Shown here: positions 16,585 to 25,727 of the stretch, in pieces | How the letters are laid out: every line of letters starts with the position of its first letter | Numbering within the stretch: the first letter of the stretch is position 1 | DNA from: Pseudomonas sp. 6D_7.1_Bac1 | Lineage (GTDB): Bacteria > Pseudomonadota > Gammaproteobacteria > Pseudomonadales > Pseudomonadaceae | Length of the DNA stretch: 64,000 nucleotides | NCBI RefSeq assembly: GCF_025465945.1 | Contig: NZ_JANLNW010000074.1 | Location: forward strand, 227,198-291,197 | Direction: 5' to 3' | The notes under the pieces: model-generated | What the model was told of the DNA's origin: nothing | Database searches by the model: none | What the model saw: only the letters and a program-made list of their open reading frames with translations | Translations under genes and position numbers: made by a program

Positions 16585-19500
16585 TCATCCTTTAACTTGT
16601 CGATAACTCGCTCCACCCTGACGCCAGGATTTGGCGATTTCCTCTTTCGCAACCGTGCGCATGCGCTCCTGCATGTTCCGCTGGAAAGCCTCGGTGTCGA
16701 GTTCAGCACCATCCGGACGCCCCGACTCCTGATCAGTCATCACCATGATCGGCATGCTGAGGCTGACAGTTGTCCCGCCACCGCCGCCCATTGCCGCAAC
16801 GCCAGGGCCGCCGCCGGTAGTCAGCGGCGTGACACTGCCGCCAGCAGCACCGGTCATCAGGTAGGACCTGCCGCCCTGACTGAACAGCTCCGGTCCCTTC
16901 TCGTTCACTTCGTACAGGGTGTTGGGATCAACACCGCCACCCGAAGCCCGGCCACCACCGAAATTCACCGAGGCGGAGCTCGCATCAAACTGACTGCCGA
17001 AGCTCTGCGCTCCAGCCTCTGCACCGCCGGCCGTTGCAGCACCTGTTGCTCCGGTACCGCTGCCGGTGAAGTAGCTGATGCCAGCGCCGACCAGGCTACT
17101 CAGCAACGCCGAGCTGGCCTGCCGCGCAGCAATCCGCGCCATGTCCGCCAGAATCGACTTGGTGAAATCGGCGAACGACAGCTTCCCGGTCATGGCGAAG
17201 TTGACGACCGCGTCTTCCATCGAGCTGAAGGCATTGCCGAACAGGCTCTTGGTCTGGCCGGCAACGTTCTGCGCCGAATCCAGGTAGTTGGCCCAGGCCG
17301 AAGTCGCGCCTTTCGTCCAGTCACCCTGCGCCGCTTCGACGTCGGCATAGTTCTGCCGGATCTGGTCGGTTGCTGCCTTGTTCGCGTCTGCGAGGGCTTG
17401 GGATTTGCGGGTGAACTCTTCGTCGGACATATTGCGCGACGGGTCTGAGCGTTGGTTTTCCAGCTCCAGCGACTGCTGAGCAAACCGGTCTTGCTGGCTG
17501 TTGAGCTCACCGCTGAGTGCGTTCTGCCGGTCACCTTGGCCCACGCCATTGACGGCGCGCTGCCCGGCAAGCTCCAGGGCTTTCTGCTGCTGCCCGAGGG
17601 CTGCAACGTACTGGCTGATTGCGTACGTCTGCTTGTCGAGTCGGCCCTTCTCTGCGGTGGCCAGCACCTCCTGCTGGCTGTCGGCGTCCTTCTGCGCCTT
17701 GACCATGGCTGTACGTGCGTCAGCGATCTTCTGGTCCAGCTGGATGCGCTGCGCTGCCGTGGTGCTGGACTTGTTCTTCACAGCTTCCAGCGCCGCAATC
17801 TCGGCTTCGTAGGCTGCCGTGACCTCATCCCGTTCGTTGCCGATCAGGCCATCCCGCTTTTGGGCATATTCAGCCTGGGAGATGAGACCAGCTTTCTGCG
17901 CGGCTTCCAGCTGTTTTTGGACGTTGCTGTATTCGGCCACGATCGAGGCGAGCTGATTTTTGGCGTCGTTGAAGCTGGTGAGATCGACACTGCCCGCTGC
18001 GGCTTTTGAGTCCTTAAACTTGTCATTGATGTTCGCAATGTTCTTGTCGACGACCGACTGATCAAGACGCTTGTCTTTGGGGTCGGCCTTGCGAATATCG
18101 TCGAGCTGCCGGCGGTATTCCTTCAGCGCATCTGCCCGCTTTTGCTCATTCGTCCAGGAAGACTTGGTCAGTGCATCGACTTTTTCCATCGCCTTCTGAC
18201 CAGCAAGCTCAATCTCATCACGAGCTTTCTTTTTCTTCGCCGCCTCCGTCTCTGCGGCATCCTTTACCTCTAGGCCTTTGATGTAATCCCTGAGGCTTTG
18301 CTTTCCCTTCTCGCCGATATAAACAGGATCTTCGCCAGGAATCCTTTCGCTGCCACCGCGGGCTTCAAGCCGCCCCAAAGCCTCTTTTGCGGTCTGAATG
18401 CGCTCGGCGTTGCTCGTCTCTCGCCCAGCGTTCTTTAGGCTGTCTGCGGCCTTGGCAACGAGGTTGTAGCCCTTCTCCCAAAGGCTCAGGTTCTCCAAGA
18501 TCCTCGGGGTTCGCTCGTTGATCCCGTCAGCGTATTGCTCGGTCGCCAACTTTACCGCGCCGGCGTGATTGCCCTGTTCTTTGAGCGCCACGATCTGTGA
18601 ATAAACCGAGGCAGTCAGGTAGTGGTACTGCTCATTCAGCGCCGCGGATGCCTTAACCGGCTCGTCGGACAGCTTTACGAACTCAGCGATCGTCTCGCCA
18701 ACGGCCTTGCCGGTGGCTTCCTGCATAGAGACGGCAGCCTGAGTGATTCCCAGAAAGCTCTCGCCTGCGATCTTTCCATTGCCGGCCAACGTTGCCAGAA
18801 CCTCGGCAGCCTGCCCCGTTGTCCCGACCGTATCACTCACCTGACGAGCCATGGCGCCAAGCTGGGACGAGGTGAATCCCGCCGATCCACCGGTCAGGAT
18901 CAGAGATTTATTAAACGCATCCTGCTCTTCGCTGCCCTTGTAATAGGCATACCCAAGACCGCCCACCGCCGCGGTGGCCAGAGCCAGCGGAGCGAGAGTT
19001 GCCAGCAGACCGGCAGCAGATGCACCAGCGCCAGCTCCAAGTTGAGCCACCGCACGGACACCGCTCCCCCAGTCACCGGACGACAACGCGTTACCCAGCT
19101 GCACAACATTCTCCTGAGCCTGGCGGGTGCCGAGCTTCAGTTTGTCGAATGCTCCGGTGGCCTCTGTCAGTCCCGCCCGATCCTTGCCAATCTTGGCTAG
19201 CGCGTCGCTATAACGCTTGGCGTCATATTCTCCAATCTTGTGCAGTTCGTTGAGAGCCTTCTCGCGAGCCTCCAGCTTGGCCAGTTTGTTTGTGACCGGA
19301 TCTATACCGTTGACCGTGCGCTTCAGCGCATCAATACGCCGGTTTTCAGCCTCGATCAGACGCTGCTTTTGCGCCATCTCCTTGGCGGCAGCCTTCTCAA
19401 GCCGCTCATGGGAGGCGAGGATCTTGTTCTCGAACTCGAGCTCATCTTCCGCGGTGACCAGTCCTTTAGCGCGTGCCTTGTTCAGCAGGTCGCCAGCAGT

Positions 19501-19836
19501 AGCCAGCGAGGTGTAGCTATCGCCGCTGCGCTCCATCGCATTGTTCAGGTTGCGGATGATGCTGATTTCGGAGACTGCACTATCGGCCGCCTTACGGCTT
19601 GCGCCGGCCTGCCGCTCCCGGGCGCCGGTGGTTTTATCGATCCCCTGCGCTACGTCCGTCTCAGCCTGAACAATCTTCTTTCCGGTATCAGCGAGCTCGG
19701 CACCGGTCTTGCCAAGATCGTCGATCGCCTTTTCGGCGCCCGCTGCCGCATCAACCAGCTTGTCCAGGTCGTCGGCAGCTTTGACGGCTTGCGAGGACTC
19801 TACCGCGATGCCAAGCGATGCGAAGGTGGTACTCAT
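16585..19836 (-). CDS. H: Tail tape measure protein H
   Basis: The 1083-aa protein has long Ala/Lys/Glu-rich coiled coils and a hydrophobic stretch (about residues 270-300, LLATLAPLALATAAVGG) typical of tape measure proteins. The C-terminal region (NEKGPELF) carries the conserved tape-measure tail motif. Its length sets tail length; 1083 residues would suit a tail of roughly 160 nm by the usual rule of 1.5 angstrom per residue. The start overlaps the end of the GT extension by 4 bases. Confidence 0.92.
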   Translation of the reverse strand: MSTTFASLGIAVESSQAVKAADDLDKLVDAAAGAEKAIDDLGKTGAELADTGKKIVQAETDVAQGIDKTTGARERQAGASRKAADSAVSEISIIRNLNNAMERSGDSYTSLATAGDLLNKARAKGLVTAEDELEFENKILASHERLEKAAAKEMAQKQRLIEAENRRIDALKRTVNGIDPVTNKLAKLEAREKALNELHKIGEYDAKRYSDALAKIGKDRAGLTEATGAFDKLKLGTRQAQENVVQLGNALSSGDWGSGVRAVAQLGAGAGASAAGLLATLAPLALATAAVGGLGYAYYKGSEEQDAFNKSLILTGGSAGFTSSQLGAMARQVSDTVGTTGQAAEVLATLAGNGKIAGESFLGITQAAVSMQEATGKAVGETIAEFVKLSDEPVKASAALNEQYHYLTASVYSQIVALKEQGNHAGAVKLATEQYADGINERTPRILENLSLWEKGYNLVAKAADSLKNAGRETSNAERIQTAKEALGRLEARGGSERIPGEDPVYIGEKGKQSLRDYIKGLEVKDAAETEAAKKKKARDEIELAGQKAMEKVDALTKSSWTNEQKRADALKEYRRQLDDIRKADPKDKRLDQSVVDKNIANINDKFKDSKAAAGSVDLTSFNDAKNQLASIVAEYSNVQKQLEAAQKAGLISQAEYAQKRDGLIGNERDEVTAAYEAEIAALEAVKNKSSTTAAQRIQLDQKIADARTAMVKAQKDADSQQEVLATAEKGRLDKQTYAISQYVAALGQQQKALELAGQRAVNGVGQGDRQNALSGELNSQQDRFAQQSLELENQRSDPSRNMSDEEFTRKSQALADANKAATDQIRQNYADVEAAQGDWTKGATSAWANYLDSAQNVAGQTKSLFGNAFSSMEDAVVNFAMTGKLSFADFTKSILADMARIAARQASSALLSSLVGAGISYFTGSGTGATGAATAGGAEAGAQSFGSQFDASSASVNFGGGRASGGGVDPNTLYEVNEKGPELFSQGGRSYLMTGAAGGSVTPLTTGGGPGVAAMGGGGGTTVSLSMPIMVMTDQESGRPDGAELDTEAFQRNMQERMRTVAKEEIAKSWRQGGASYRQVKG

Positions 19837-20530
19837 TTGTGTTCTCTCTGTTCCGCCATCACCTGCAGGGCTTCAGCTTCCATGTGTCGGATATCGCTGA
19901 AGATGCTTTGCCGCTCACCGAGAGGCACGCCACACATTCGAATCACGTTGGGCAGAACGCCGTAGTCCAATCCCGTTGCGCCGCACGCCCCTGTACGCCA
20001 CTGGGTGCTCATGGCCTCGAAGACCTGGAATGACGACCAGACATCCGGCCAGACTTCACAGTCCTGCCCAGTCAGGTCGCCAACCATGAAGCCGAAGGTC
20101 TTCAGCTCTTCAGCCGAAGGCCCTTGCTCGTAGAGGGCGCGCGCGACGTTTAGGAGTTTCCCAAGCGGGACTGGTTGAAGGCCTCGGAGTACGCCGCCAA
20201 CACCGCGCTGGGTGTCGAGACGATCGAGCTGACCAGTATGCGAATGTTCTCGTCGGTGAACTTCTCGTCGAAGTCCCAGCTGACGACCACCGCCTTGATC
20301 TGCTCGACCTGGATGTCGATCTGCGCTGCTGTGAACTCTTCGAGGCCCATCTCCTCGACTTTCAGGCCCAGCGCCTTGTTACGCTCACCCCATTCGGTAT
20401 ACAGCGCCGCGAGCTCAGTCCGGTCTCGATACTTGAACTCGAACGGCACCTTCATCGGATCGCCGCCGACCCGAGGGATCATCACGTCAGCCTTGAACGT
20501 AGGGTTTTGAATCAGCTTGAACTTGGCCAT
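19833..20530 (-). CDS. GT: Tail assembly chaperone GT, made by -1 frameshift
   Basis: Ribosomes reading the G gene (20530 to 20150) can slip by -1 at GGGAAAC (20156-20162) and continue in the frame that holds the DUF1799-like extension ending at 19833. The fusion would be about 232 aa: 125 from G, 23 linking residues (LLNVARALYEQG start) and 84 ending QREHK. The extension frame has its own ATG at 20087 but no good ribosome site. GT proteins chaperone the tape measure and tail tube. Confidence 0.8.
20150..20530 (-). CDS. G: Tail assembly chaperone G
   Basis: The 126-aa protein begins MAKFKLIQNPTFKADVMIPR and has the helical, acidic character of phage tail assembly chaperones. It ends RLGNS three codons after the shifty site. 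It lies between the tail tube and tape measure genes, as in lambda and many other long-tailed phages. Confidence 0.85.
   Translation of the reverse strand: MAKFKLIQNPTFKADVMIPRVGGDPMKVPFEFKYRDRTELAALYTEWGERNKALGLKVEEMGLEEFTAAQIDIQVEQIKAVVVSWDFDEKFTDENIRILVSSIVSTPSAVLAAYSEAFNQSRLGNS
20156..20162 (-). promoter_or_regulatory. Programmed -1 frameshift slippery site GGGAAAC
   Basis: In the G reading frame the codons are TTG GGA AAC, giving the X-XXY-YYZ heptamer G GGA AAC. Lambda uses GGGAAAG in the same place. The zero-frame stop TAA follows one codon later, and the -1 frame is open through 19833. Confidence 0.85.
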
Positions 20531-20533
20531 GGG

Positions 20534-21190
20534 TTACGCCACCGCAGTCAGGTAGCGGGTTGGCTCGGCCTGCAACGCCAGGTTGACGGTGCGGGTCAGT
20601 AGGTTGTTGCGCGAAACCGCCGGCTGTTTCGAGAACGAGGTGTAGGTGCCATAGAACAGCGTGTCATTGCCTGGCAGGTTGAGGCGTGCGGCCTGCACCT
20701 GCTTGCCCGCGTCGGCAGCCAGCAACACGGCGTTGAAGGCTTGGGCCGGGTCATCGGCAATGGTCAGCACCATGCTGGCGGCAGATTTGTCGGTCGGGAT
20801 CTGTTTGCCTTGGTCGTCTTCCAGGAACACAACATCAAGATAGTTTTGCTCGCCGCCCGAGAACGCGACGTCGTTAACTTGCGGGATCTGCACCCAAGTC
20901 AAAATCTTTTTCATGGTCCCAGTGCCGCCACCGACCGGATAAACCTGAGTATCAGTAGTATCAATGGCCTCGAAAGTGATAGCGGTTGCAGTAGCTACCT
21001 TGACCCGGACGACCTTGTTGTTCAGGCGACTCCAGCCGGAAGTAAGCAGCACAATGTCACCAGCAGCAAGAGTGCCGCCAGCTACCGTTGCTACTGCTTC
21101 GGAGGCATTGGAAAGCGCAGTGAATGCGAGCGCGGCGGCATAGGTGGCGGCGTGCTGAACGGTGCCGCCGTTGGGTAATTTGAACGCCAT
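20534..21190 (-). CDS. V: Major tail tube protein V
   Basis: The 218-aa beta-rich protein begins MAFKLPNGGTVQHAATYAAA. A lipid-free two-part pattern is seen: an N-terminal insert with ALSNASEAVATVAGG and a C-terminal ADDPAQAFNAVLLAADAGKQ segment found in phage tail tube proteins (Phage_tail_3-like). It forms the tube polymer. It is next to G, as expected. Confidence 0.85.
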   Translation of the reverse strand: MAFKLPNGGTVQHAATYAAALAFTALSNASEAVATVAGGTLAAGDIVLLTSGWSRLNNKVVRVKVATATAITFEAIDTTDTQVYPVGGGTGTMKKILTWVQIPQVNDVAFSGGEQNYLDVVFLEDDQGKQIPTDKSAASMVLTIADDPAQAFNAVLLAADAGKQVQAARLNLPGNDTLFYGTYTSFSKQPAVSRNNLLTRTVNLALQAEPTRYLTAVA

Positions 21191-21216
21191 GGGTGTTTCC
21201 TCTCTTCAGAAATAAC

Positions 21217-21237
21217 AAAACCCGCACAAGGCGGGTT
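21217..21237 (-). terminator. Terminator before the tail tube gene
   Basis: CCCGC/GCGGG stem with an ACAAG loop and a short T run on the minus strand, 27 bases upstream of the V start. Another terminator that the late transcript must pass. Confidence 0.7.
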
Positions 21238-21259
21238 CTGGGGTAGCCCAGTGGGCAAA

Positions 21260-21676
21260 TTAGTTGGTGTCGGCGCGGTACTGAAAAGACGCGGCAACGG
21301 TGTAGGTGGTGTCGTCAGGAATGCCAGGACTTGGCTCCACCGGCGTCAGCACGATGACTTCGAAGTCTGCGCGGTTGAGTCGAAGGTAGAGCGCGTACAG
21401 CTCGGCGAGTTCGTCCACCAACCCTTCCGCCGCACCAGGGCCTGAACCCGATGGCGTCACGATGCTCACCTGAAATACGCCGGTGTAAACGCGGTGGTCA
21501 CCACCAAGCGTGTTGCTGCCCGTGCCGGCCGGAATGGCGAAAGCTTTCAAATAGATTTCGCCGTCTGCCGGCGTAAAGGCCGCACCTTCGTAGGCGATAC
21601 GCAGCGCGGGTGTGCGAGCCGCTGCCCAGTCTGTCAGGCGCGCCTCAAATAGCTGTCGAATGATTGCGTGGCTCAT
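21260..21676 (-). CDS. Tail terminator/minor tail protein (DUF4128-like)
   Basis: The 138-aa protein begins MSHAIIRQLFEARLTDWAAA; the LEARL...W...N-like start and the beta strands ending TVAASFQYRADTN match the DUF4128 type of phage tail terminator (lambda U role). It would stop tail polymerisation and join tail to head. It overlaps the next upstream gene by 4 bases. Confidence 0.75.
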   Translation of the reverse strand: MSHAIIRQLFEARLTDWAAARTPALRIAYEGAAFTPADGEIYLKAFAIPAGTGSNTLGGDHRVYTGVFQVSIVTPSGSGPGAAEGLVDELAELYALYLRLNRADFEVIVLTPVEPSPGIPDDTTYTVAASFQYRADTN

Positions 21677-22329
21677 ACCTGGTTGTTCCTGATGGCTTCG
21701 TCGACGACCTGCTGGAAGCGGGCCAAGGTCACGCGGACCATGCCACCGGGTGCCTGCTTCGAATGCCCATATTCCAATGGCACGCCGTACGGAAGGTTGT
21801 TCACGATGTACGCAGTCTGGCCGATGGTCAGCGACTGAACCTGAGCTATGAGCACCGCAACCGACACGTTGCCTGATGGGTCAATCTGATCGAGAACTCC
21901 CTCGGCCGGAGTATCGATTGAGAACTGCCAGTTGCCACGGAATCGCCCGCCGACGTAGCCCTTCCCCGCCACCAGACCGTTCACGCTGAAGTTCTGCTCG
22001 CGCTCGGTCTTGGTCAGTGGCTTGGCGTACTTCACACCGCGCTTGAGCTTGCCGGCCTTGGTGAAGTTGCTGTCGGTCAGGTTAATGAGCGTATTGCGCA
22101 CGGCGACCTTGAAGTCGTAGTCGTCGGCCGCCCGAGTGTTCGCCTGGCGATGTGCGACGTTGGCTGCCCAAATTTCTGGATTGCCCACCGGTGACATTCG
22201 AATAACGCTGCTGCCGATCTCGATCACGATCTCGCGGAAGGTGGCGTCGATGCCCGCCTTCGCCTGTTCGGCAAACTGCTGGATGTTCTCGGCGAAGCTG
22301 CCGTTCATGCCGGCGTATCGATTGCTCAT
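21673..22329 (-). CDS. HK97 gp10-like tail completion protein
   Basis: The 218-aa protein has a RFRGNWQFSIDTPA motif and a C-terminal NNLPYGVPLEYGHSKQAPGGMVR segment, both typical of gp10/lambda Z-like tail completion proteins. It overlaps both neighbours by 4 bases (ATGA), as is common in this connector gene cluster. Confidence 0.8.
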   Translation of the reverse strand: MSNRYAGMNGSFAENIQQFAEQAKAGIDATFREIVIEIGSSVIRMSPVGNPEIWAANVAHRQANTRAADDYDFKVAVRNTLINLTDSNFTKAGKLKRGVKYAKPLTKTEREQNFSVNGLVAGKGYVGGRFRGNWQFSIDTPAEGVLDQIDPSGNVSVAVLIAQVQSLTIGQTAYIVNNLPYGVPLEYGHSKQAPGGMVRVTLARFQQVVDEAIRNNQV

Positions 22330-22697
22330 GACCGCACCTGCAGCTCGTACAGGATCGGGGTGCCGGCTGGGTTGATCTCTTTCAGTGGCGGGACAATGGT
22401 CCAGATGCGCCCTTGGGCAACGACCTTACTCAGCAACGTCGGTGGCGAGGTCAACCCGCTTGCGGCGATCTTCAGCTTTTTGTCGCCGACCTTGATCAGT
22501 GAGTTGTTCTGAAACTCTTGCCCGGTGAAGTCGAGCATGATGCCTTGGGCTGTGCGCTCAACGACGGAGTCAGGCCGCGTTTTGCTGGTACTCGGGTCGT
22601 ACGCACCTTTGATAATGTCCCGAATAGTTACGGGCTGGCCGAACTCTGAAATCATCTCCAGAGCCATCACGGCCATTTCGTCGTAGAAGGTGGCCAT
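22326..22697 (-). CDS. Head-tail connector/closure protein
   Basis: The 123-aa beta-rich protein begins MATFYDEMAVMALEMISEFG. Its position between a head adaptor and gp10-like gene, size and a KVGDKKLKIAASGL strand pattern fit head closure proteins (lambda FII/SPP1 gp16 role). The assignment is by context. Confidence 0.65.
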   Translation of the reverse strand: MATFYDEMAVMALEMISEFGQPVTIRDIIKGAYDPSTSKTRPDSVVERTAQGIMLDFTGQEFQNNSLIKVGDKKLKIAASGLTSPPTLLSKVVAQGRIWTIVPPLKEINPAGTPILYELQVRS

Positions 22698-22713
22698 GAA
22701 AACTCCGTTTCAG

Positions 22714-23217
22714 TTATGCGCGGACGGCGAACAAGCCCCGCTTTTGTAGGTAATCGGCGAACTGCGTCGCGCTCGGCCGATCCGGTGCCGCCGGCAGCAG
22801 TCGGTTGCTGGTATTGGGGATTGCTGCGTACTGGCGAGTCACCGCCCCTTCGACACGATCCAGCAGCACCGCGCCTTTGCGCTTCTCGACCGGGTCAATG
22901 TCATCGGTGTGGATCTCGGCCGCCAGCGCCATCTGCCCATACTGGATGCGCGCCGGCAGGTAGTTGTTGGGCTTGACTTGACCGTCCAGCTCAACGCCGC
23001 GGCGTGGCCAGGCCAGCGCTTGGTCACCATCCATCTTGCGACCTTTCCAGGTCATGCCATCCATCGCCAAGGCGGCCCGGCGAAGCAGTGCCTCTTGTGC
23101 GAGCTCGTCCGCTGGGATGGTCACGCCGAACTTCCTCGCGTACATGACCATGTCCGCAGCGCTCGCGTAGCTTTCGGCGTCTGGCTTACCGGTACCGTCC
23201 TCGACGATCAAAGTCAT
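22714..23217 (-). CDS. Head-tail adaptor (DnaT-like family)
   Basis: The 167-aa protein begins MTLIVEDGTGKPDAESYASA; the GTG-ANSYVS-like start and the RRGV-x8-P-x-Y-hydrophobic region (WPRRGVELDG) are hallmarks of the phage adaptor family labelled 'putative DnaT-like ssDNA binding'. In this position it is an adaptor between portal and tail rather than a replication protein. Confidence 0.75.
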   Translation of the reverse strand: MTLIVEDGTGKPDAESYASAADMVMYARKFGVTIPADELAQEALLRRAALAMDGMTWKGRKMDGDQALAWPRRGVELDGQVKPNNYLPARIQYGQMALAAEIHTDDIDPVEKRKGAVLLDRVEGAVTRQYAAIPNTSNRLLPAAPDRPSATQFADYLQKRGLFAVRA

Positions 23218-23220
23218 GAA

Positions 23221-23535
23221 TCAGCTCGCTGGAATGAGTTTCAGGATTTCGGCTTTGGGGGCCTTCGGATCGAATTCGATGCCTTGCGCAGTCAAAAACT
23301 CACGCAGCGCACCGACACCCATTTTTGCAGGATCGGTTTCAGCACCATCATCGCCGTGAGCATCGACGATTTCCAGATCAACTTTGGCCGCCCTGTAGGC
23401 TTCGACCACGTCCGGCCAGTCACCCACCACCGTGACTTTGGTCGCGCCAGCTTCCGGCCGTTCAAAGTACTCGGGATTGCGATAGCGCTTGTCCGGATCG
23501 AAGTCCGTCTTCTGCGCAGAGTAAGTCAGTTCCAT
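23221..23535 (-). CDS. Small head protein with HeH/SAP-like C-terminus
   Basis: The 104-aa protein ends with GALREFLTAQGIEFDPKAPK and AEILKLI, a helix-extended loop-helix pattern common in small phage head proteins. ATG 23535 has GGAG six bases upstream; an in-frame TTG lies 12 bases earlier. It is next to the capsid gene. A head-tail joining or capsid accessory role is likely. Confidence 0.65.
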   Translation of the reverse strand: MELTYSAQKTDFDPDKRYRNPEYFERPEAGATKVTVVGDWPDVVEAYRAAKVDLEIVDAHGDDGAETDPAKMGVGALREFLTAQGIEFDPKAPKAEILKLIPAS

Positions 23536-23583
23536 GGAGTTCTCCAAAGTGGCCCGTGTCGGCCACTTGCTGTGAGGGGGCGA

Positions 23584-24531
23584 TTAAGGCGCGGACAGAT
23601 CGATCAGGACGCCGGCAGTGACCTTGTCGCTGGTCGCGTACTTGGACCAGTTGGCGCCGGCGCCGATTGCGGCCAGGTTCGGATTCACACCACCGACGGA
23701 GTCCTTCCAGCTGTAGCCCAGCATGTCCATGTTGAAGGTGCCCTCGGCGCGGAAGCCCATCGCCAAGTTTTCCTGGGTGTTGATCGGGTACGAGCGGAAG
23801 CCCGGAGCCTGCGACTCGGTGATTTTGATTGCGCCTGCCTGCAGGCCGAAGATGGTTTCTGCGGGAATGGTGTCCGATACCAGGACCGGCTTGCCCATGG
23901 TGCCCGGCTGGCCGCCGTAGATGACCACGCCCGCCTCTTCGTAGACCTTCTCGGTGATGGCCTGGTCGACCATGTCGAAGTAGGTGGCCGAGTCCATGGT
24001 CCAGAGCGCGATGCGACCGAAGCGGTCACCAAACTTGCGCATACCCTTGGTCAGCGCCTTCTTGCCATCAGTGGCAAAGCTCGCCTTGGCGACCATGTTG
24101 GCGTTGGCGCCGATGGCAGCCTTGAGCGCGGCCATGGCGTACTGGATGTAGCCCTCCAGCACTGCGTCGGCGTAGTCCTGGCCGACCAGTTCAGAGAACT
24201 CTTCCGGCGAACGCGCACGGCGCTTGAACGCCTCTTCAGTGGTCTCATAAGGACCGTACTTGAACGGCACCTTCACACCGATCATCTCGCCGGAACCGAT
24301 CTTTTGGCCGGAAACGCCGGCGGTCGAGTTGACGTCGCGGTGAGCGATCGAGCCGCCGAGCTTGTAGAAAGCACGCTTGCGCAGGTCACCTTCGATCAGC
24401 TCGTTATCGAGAATCAGCGCGCCGTTCGAAGAGGTGTTGAAGATGTCGATAACGTCCTGGATACGCTCCAGGTAAGCGGTTTGGGCAAGATCGTTGTAAA
24501 CGATCATGTCCGAGTTAACGGTAGTCGGCAT
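23584..24531 (-). CDS. Major capsid protein
   Basis: The 315-aa protein begins MPTTVNSDMIVYNDLAQTAY and has features of the phage capsid family used with DUF4055 portals (YDLIGSAIA-like SIAHRDVNST, MDSATYFDMVDQAI, GQPGTMGKPVLVSDT). It is preceded by a scaffold-type gene and followed by connector genes. The ATG has an appropriate ribosome site region (GAGTAACCC) 4 bases ahead. Confidence 0.85.
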   Translation of the reverse strand: MPTTVNSDMIVYNDLAQTAYLERIQDVIDIFNTSSNGALILDNELIEGDLRKRAFYKLGGSIAHRDVNSTAGVSGQKIGSGEMIGVKVPFKYGPYETTEEAFKRRARSPEEFSELVGQDYADAVLEGYIQYAMAALKAAIGANANMVAKASFATDGKKALTKGMRKFGDRFGRIALWTMDSATYFDMVDQAITEKVYEEAGVVIYGGQPGTMGKPVLVSDTIPAETIFGLQAGAIKITESQAPGFRSYPINTQENLAMGFRAEGTFNMDMLGYSWKDSVGGVNPNLAAIGAGANWSKYATSDKVTAGVLIDLSAP

Positions 24532-24542
24532 GGGTTACTCCA

Positions 24543-25259
24543 TTATTTGGGCAATTTTAGGTATGCGTCTTGGCCGTTGGCAGTGATGAACTCACGCTTG
24601 GCCACCGGCGTCATTTCGGAACGTTTCAAAGCGGCACCACCGCCATGACCGGCACCCCCGGCCCCGCCGCCAGATGCCTTGCTGCCAGCAATCAGCGGCG
24701 CGAAGGCCGTGTCGTTGGCAAATTCTGCTTTCAGCTCATCCAGCGTTGCCGCCGAGAGCTTGCCCTGCTGGTCGAGCACGACCACAACAGGCTTCCCATC
24801 GCGCTGCTCAACGCTCAGACGACGCTCGATGTGCGGCAACAGGGCTTTGGAACTGCCCGGGATTGCCAGGGCAGATGCAATGTCAGTAGCGGTACGGCCG
24901 ACAGTCAGATCCCGGATTTGATTGCCCAGCGTTCCACGCTCCTGCTCCAGCATGCCGTTCAGCTCAGCTTCGCGGCGGGTGTACTTTTCAGACCAGGACT
25001 TTTCGAGTTCTTCGACGTTGCCGGACTTGCGAGCGGCTTCTTCACGCTCCAGGCGAGCTGCGTCTTCGGCTTCTTGGCGCTTGCGCTGCTCGGATTTCTT
25101 TTCATCCAGAAGCGTTTGAACCTGAGCTTTCAGGCCCGAAACGTCTTCCGGTTGTGGCAGTCCCTCGATACCGAGCACGAACTTGCCGTCCTTCTCGGTG
25201 TAAAGAGCGCGCACGGCTTCATCGACACCGTCCAGGCTGTCCAGTTGGAATTTCAGCAT
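24543..25259 (-). CDS. Capsid scaffolding-like protein
   Basis: The 238-aa protein is highly charged and helical (residues 45-115 rich in Glu, Lys and Arg), then a Gly-rich linker (ASGGGAGGAGHGGG) and a C-terminal helix KREFITANGQDAYLKL. This fits a scaffolding protein that guides capsid assembly. ATG 25259 (MLKFQLDS) is preferred; an upstream in-frame extension to 25304 runs into the terminator. Confidence 0.75.
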   Translation of the reverse strand: MLKFQLDSLDGVDEAVRALYTEKDGKFVLGIEGLPQPEDVSGLKAQVQTLLDEKKSEQRKRQEAEDAARLEREEAARKSGNVEELEKSWSEKYTRREAELNGMLEQERGTLGNQIRDLTVGRTATDIASALAIPGSSKALLPHIERRLSVEQRDGKPVVVVLDQQGKLSAATLDELKAEFANDTAFAPLIAGSKASGGGAGGAGHGGGAALKRSEMTPVAKREFITANGQDAYLKLPK

Positions 25260-25303
25260 TGGTTGTCTCCCAGAGACGTAGATGCAGACCCTGTCTGCAG
25301 GCA

Positions 25304-25331
25304 TAAAAAAACCCCAGCGTCGGCCGGGGTT
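25304..25331 (-). terminator. Terminator before the scaffold gene
   Basis: ACCCC/GGGGT outer pairs with a GC-rich loop and a seven-T run on the minus strand. Confidence 0.7.
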
Positions 25332-25380
25332 TAAAATTTGAAAAGCTCTTGTATCTTACGATTCGAGGATCAACTCGAAT

Positions 25381-25668
25381 CTACGTGTGGACAGTGGTGA
25401 CGATTTTGACATGGTCCCCGCGCCCTTTGATCCACAGAAGTCTTTCACCATTAATGGTCACTGGCCTGCCTTCAACCCAATTATTTTTGAAAACGGAACC
25501 AGATCCAAAGACGATTACGCTAATTTCATGAAACTGCTCGTCATTCAGCTCATAAACACTGTGCGTTCCCTGAGCGTAATTTCTCACCAGCTGATAATCG
25601 GTTTGCCGGTTAAGCACTTCATCCACTGGCGCCTGCTCTAGCGAATACTCATATGGGACAGCCATCAC
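25381..25668 (-). CDS. Small protein in the head operon, unknown
   Basis: The 95-aa protein begins MMAVPYEYSLEQAPVDEVLN and has a central beta region (HEISVIVFGSGSVFKN). Two ATGs are adjacent (25668, 25665). The DNA is AT-richer than the capsid genes around it, so it is a likely moron. No family recognised. Confidence 0.55.
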   Translation of the reverse strand: MMAVPYEYSLEQAPVDEVLNRQTDYQLVRNYAQGTHSVYELNDEQFHEISVIVFGSGSVFKNNWVEGRPVTINGERLLWIKGRGDHVKIVTTVHT

Positions 25669-25727
25669 TCATTCCCTGTAGTTACTTCGCTCAGATGTTG
25701 AACGAAGATGCCAGATCCTAAAGCCTG

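Noticed and set aside
22909..24648. 579-codon plus-strand frame across capsid genes
   Set aside because: It covers several real genes (capsid, adaptor) on the other strand and has no recognisable domain.
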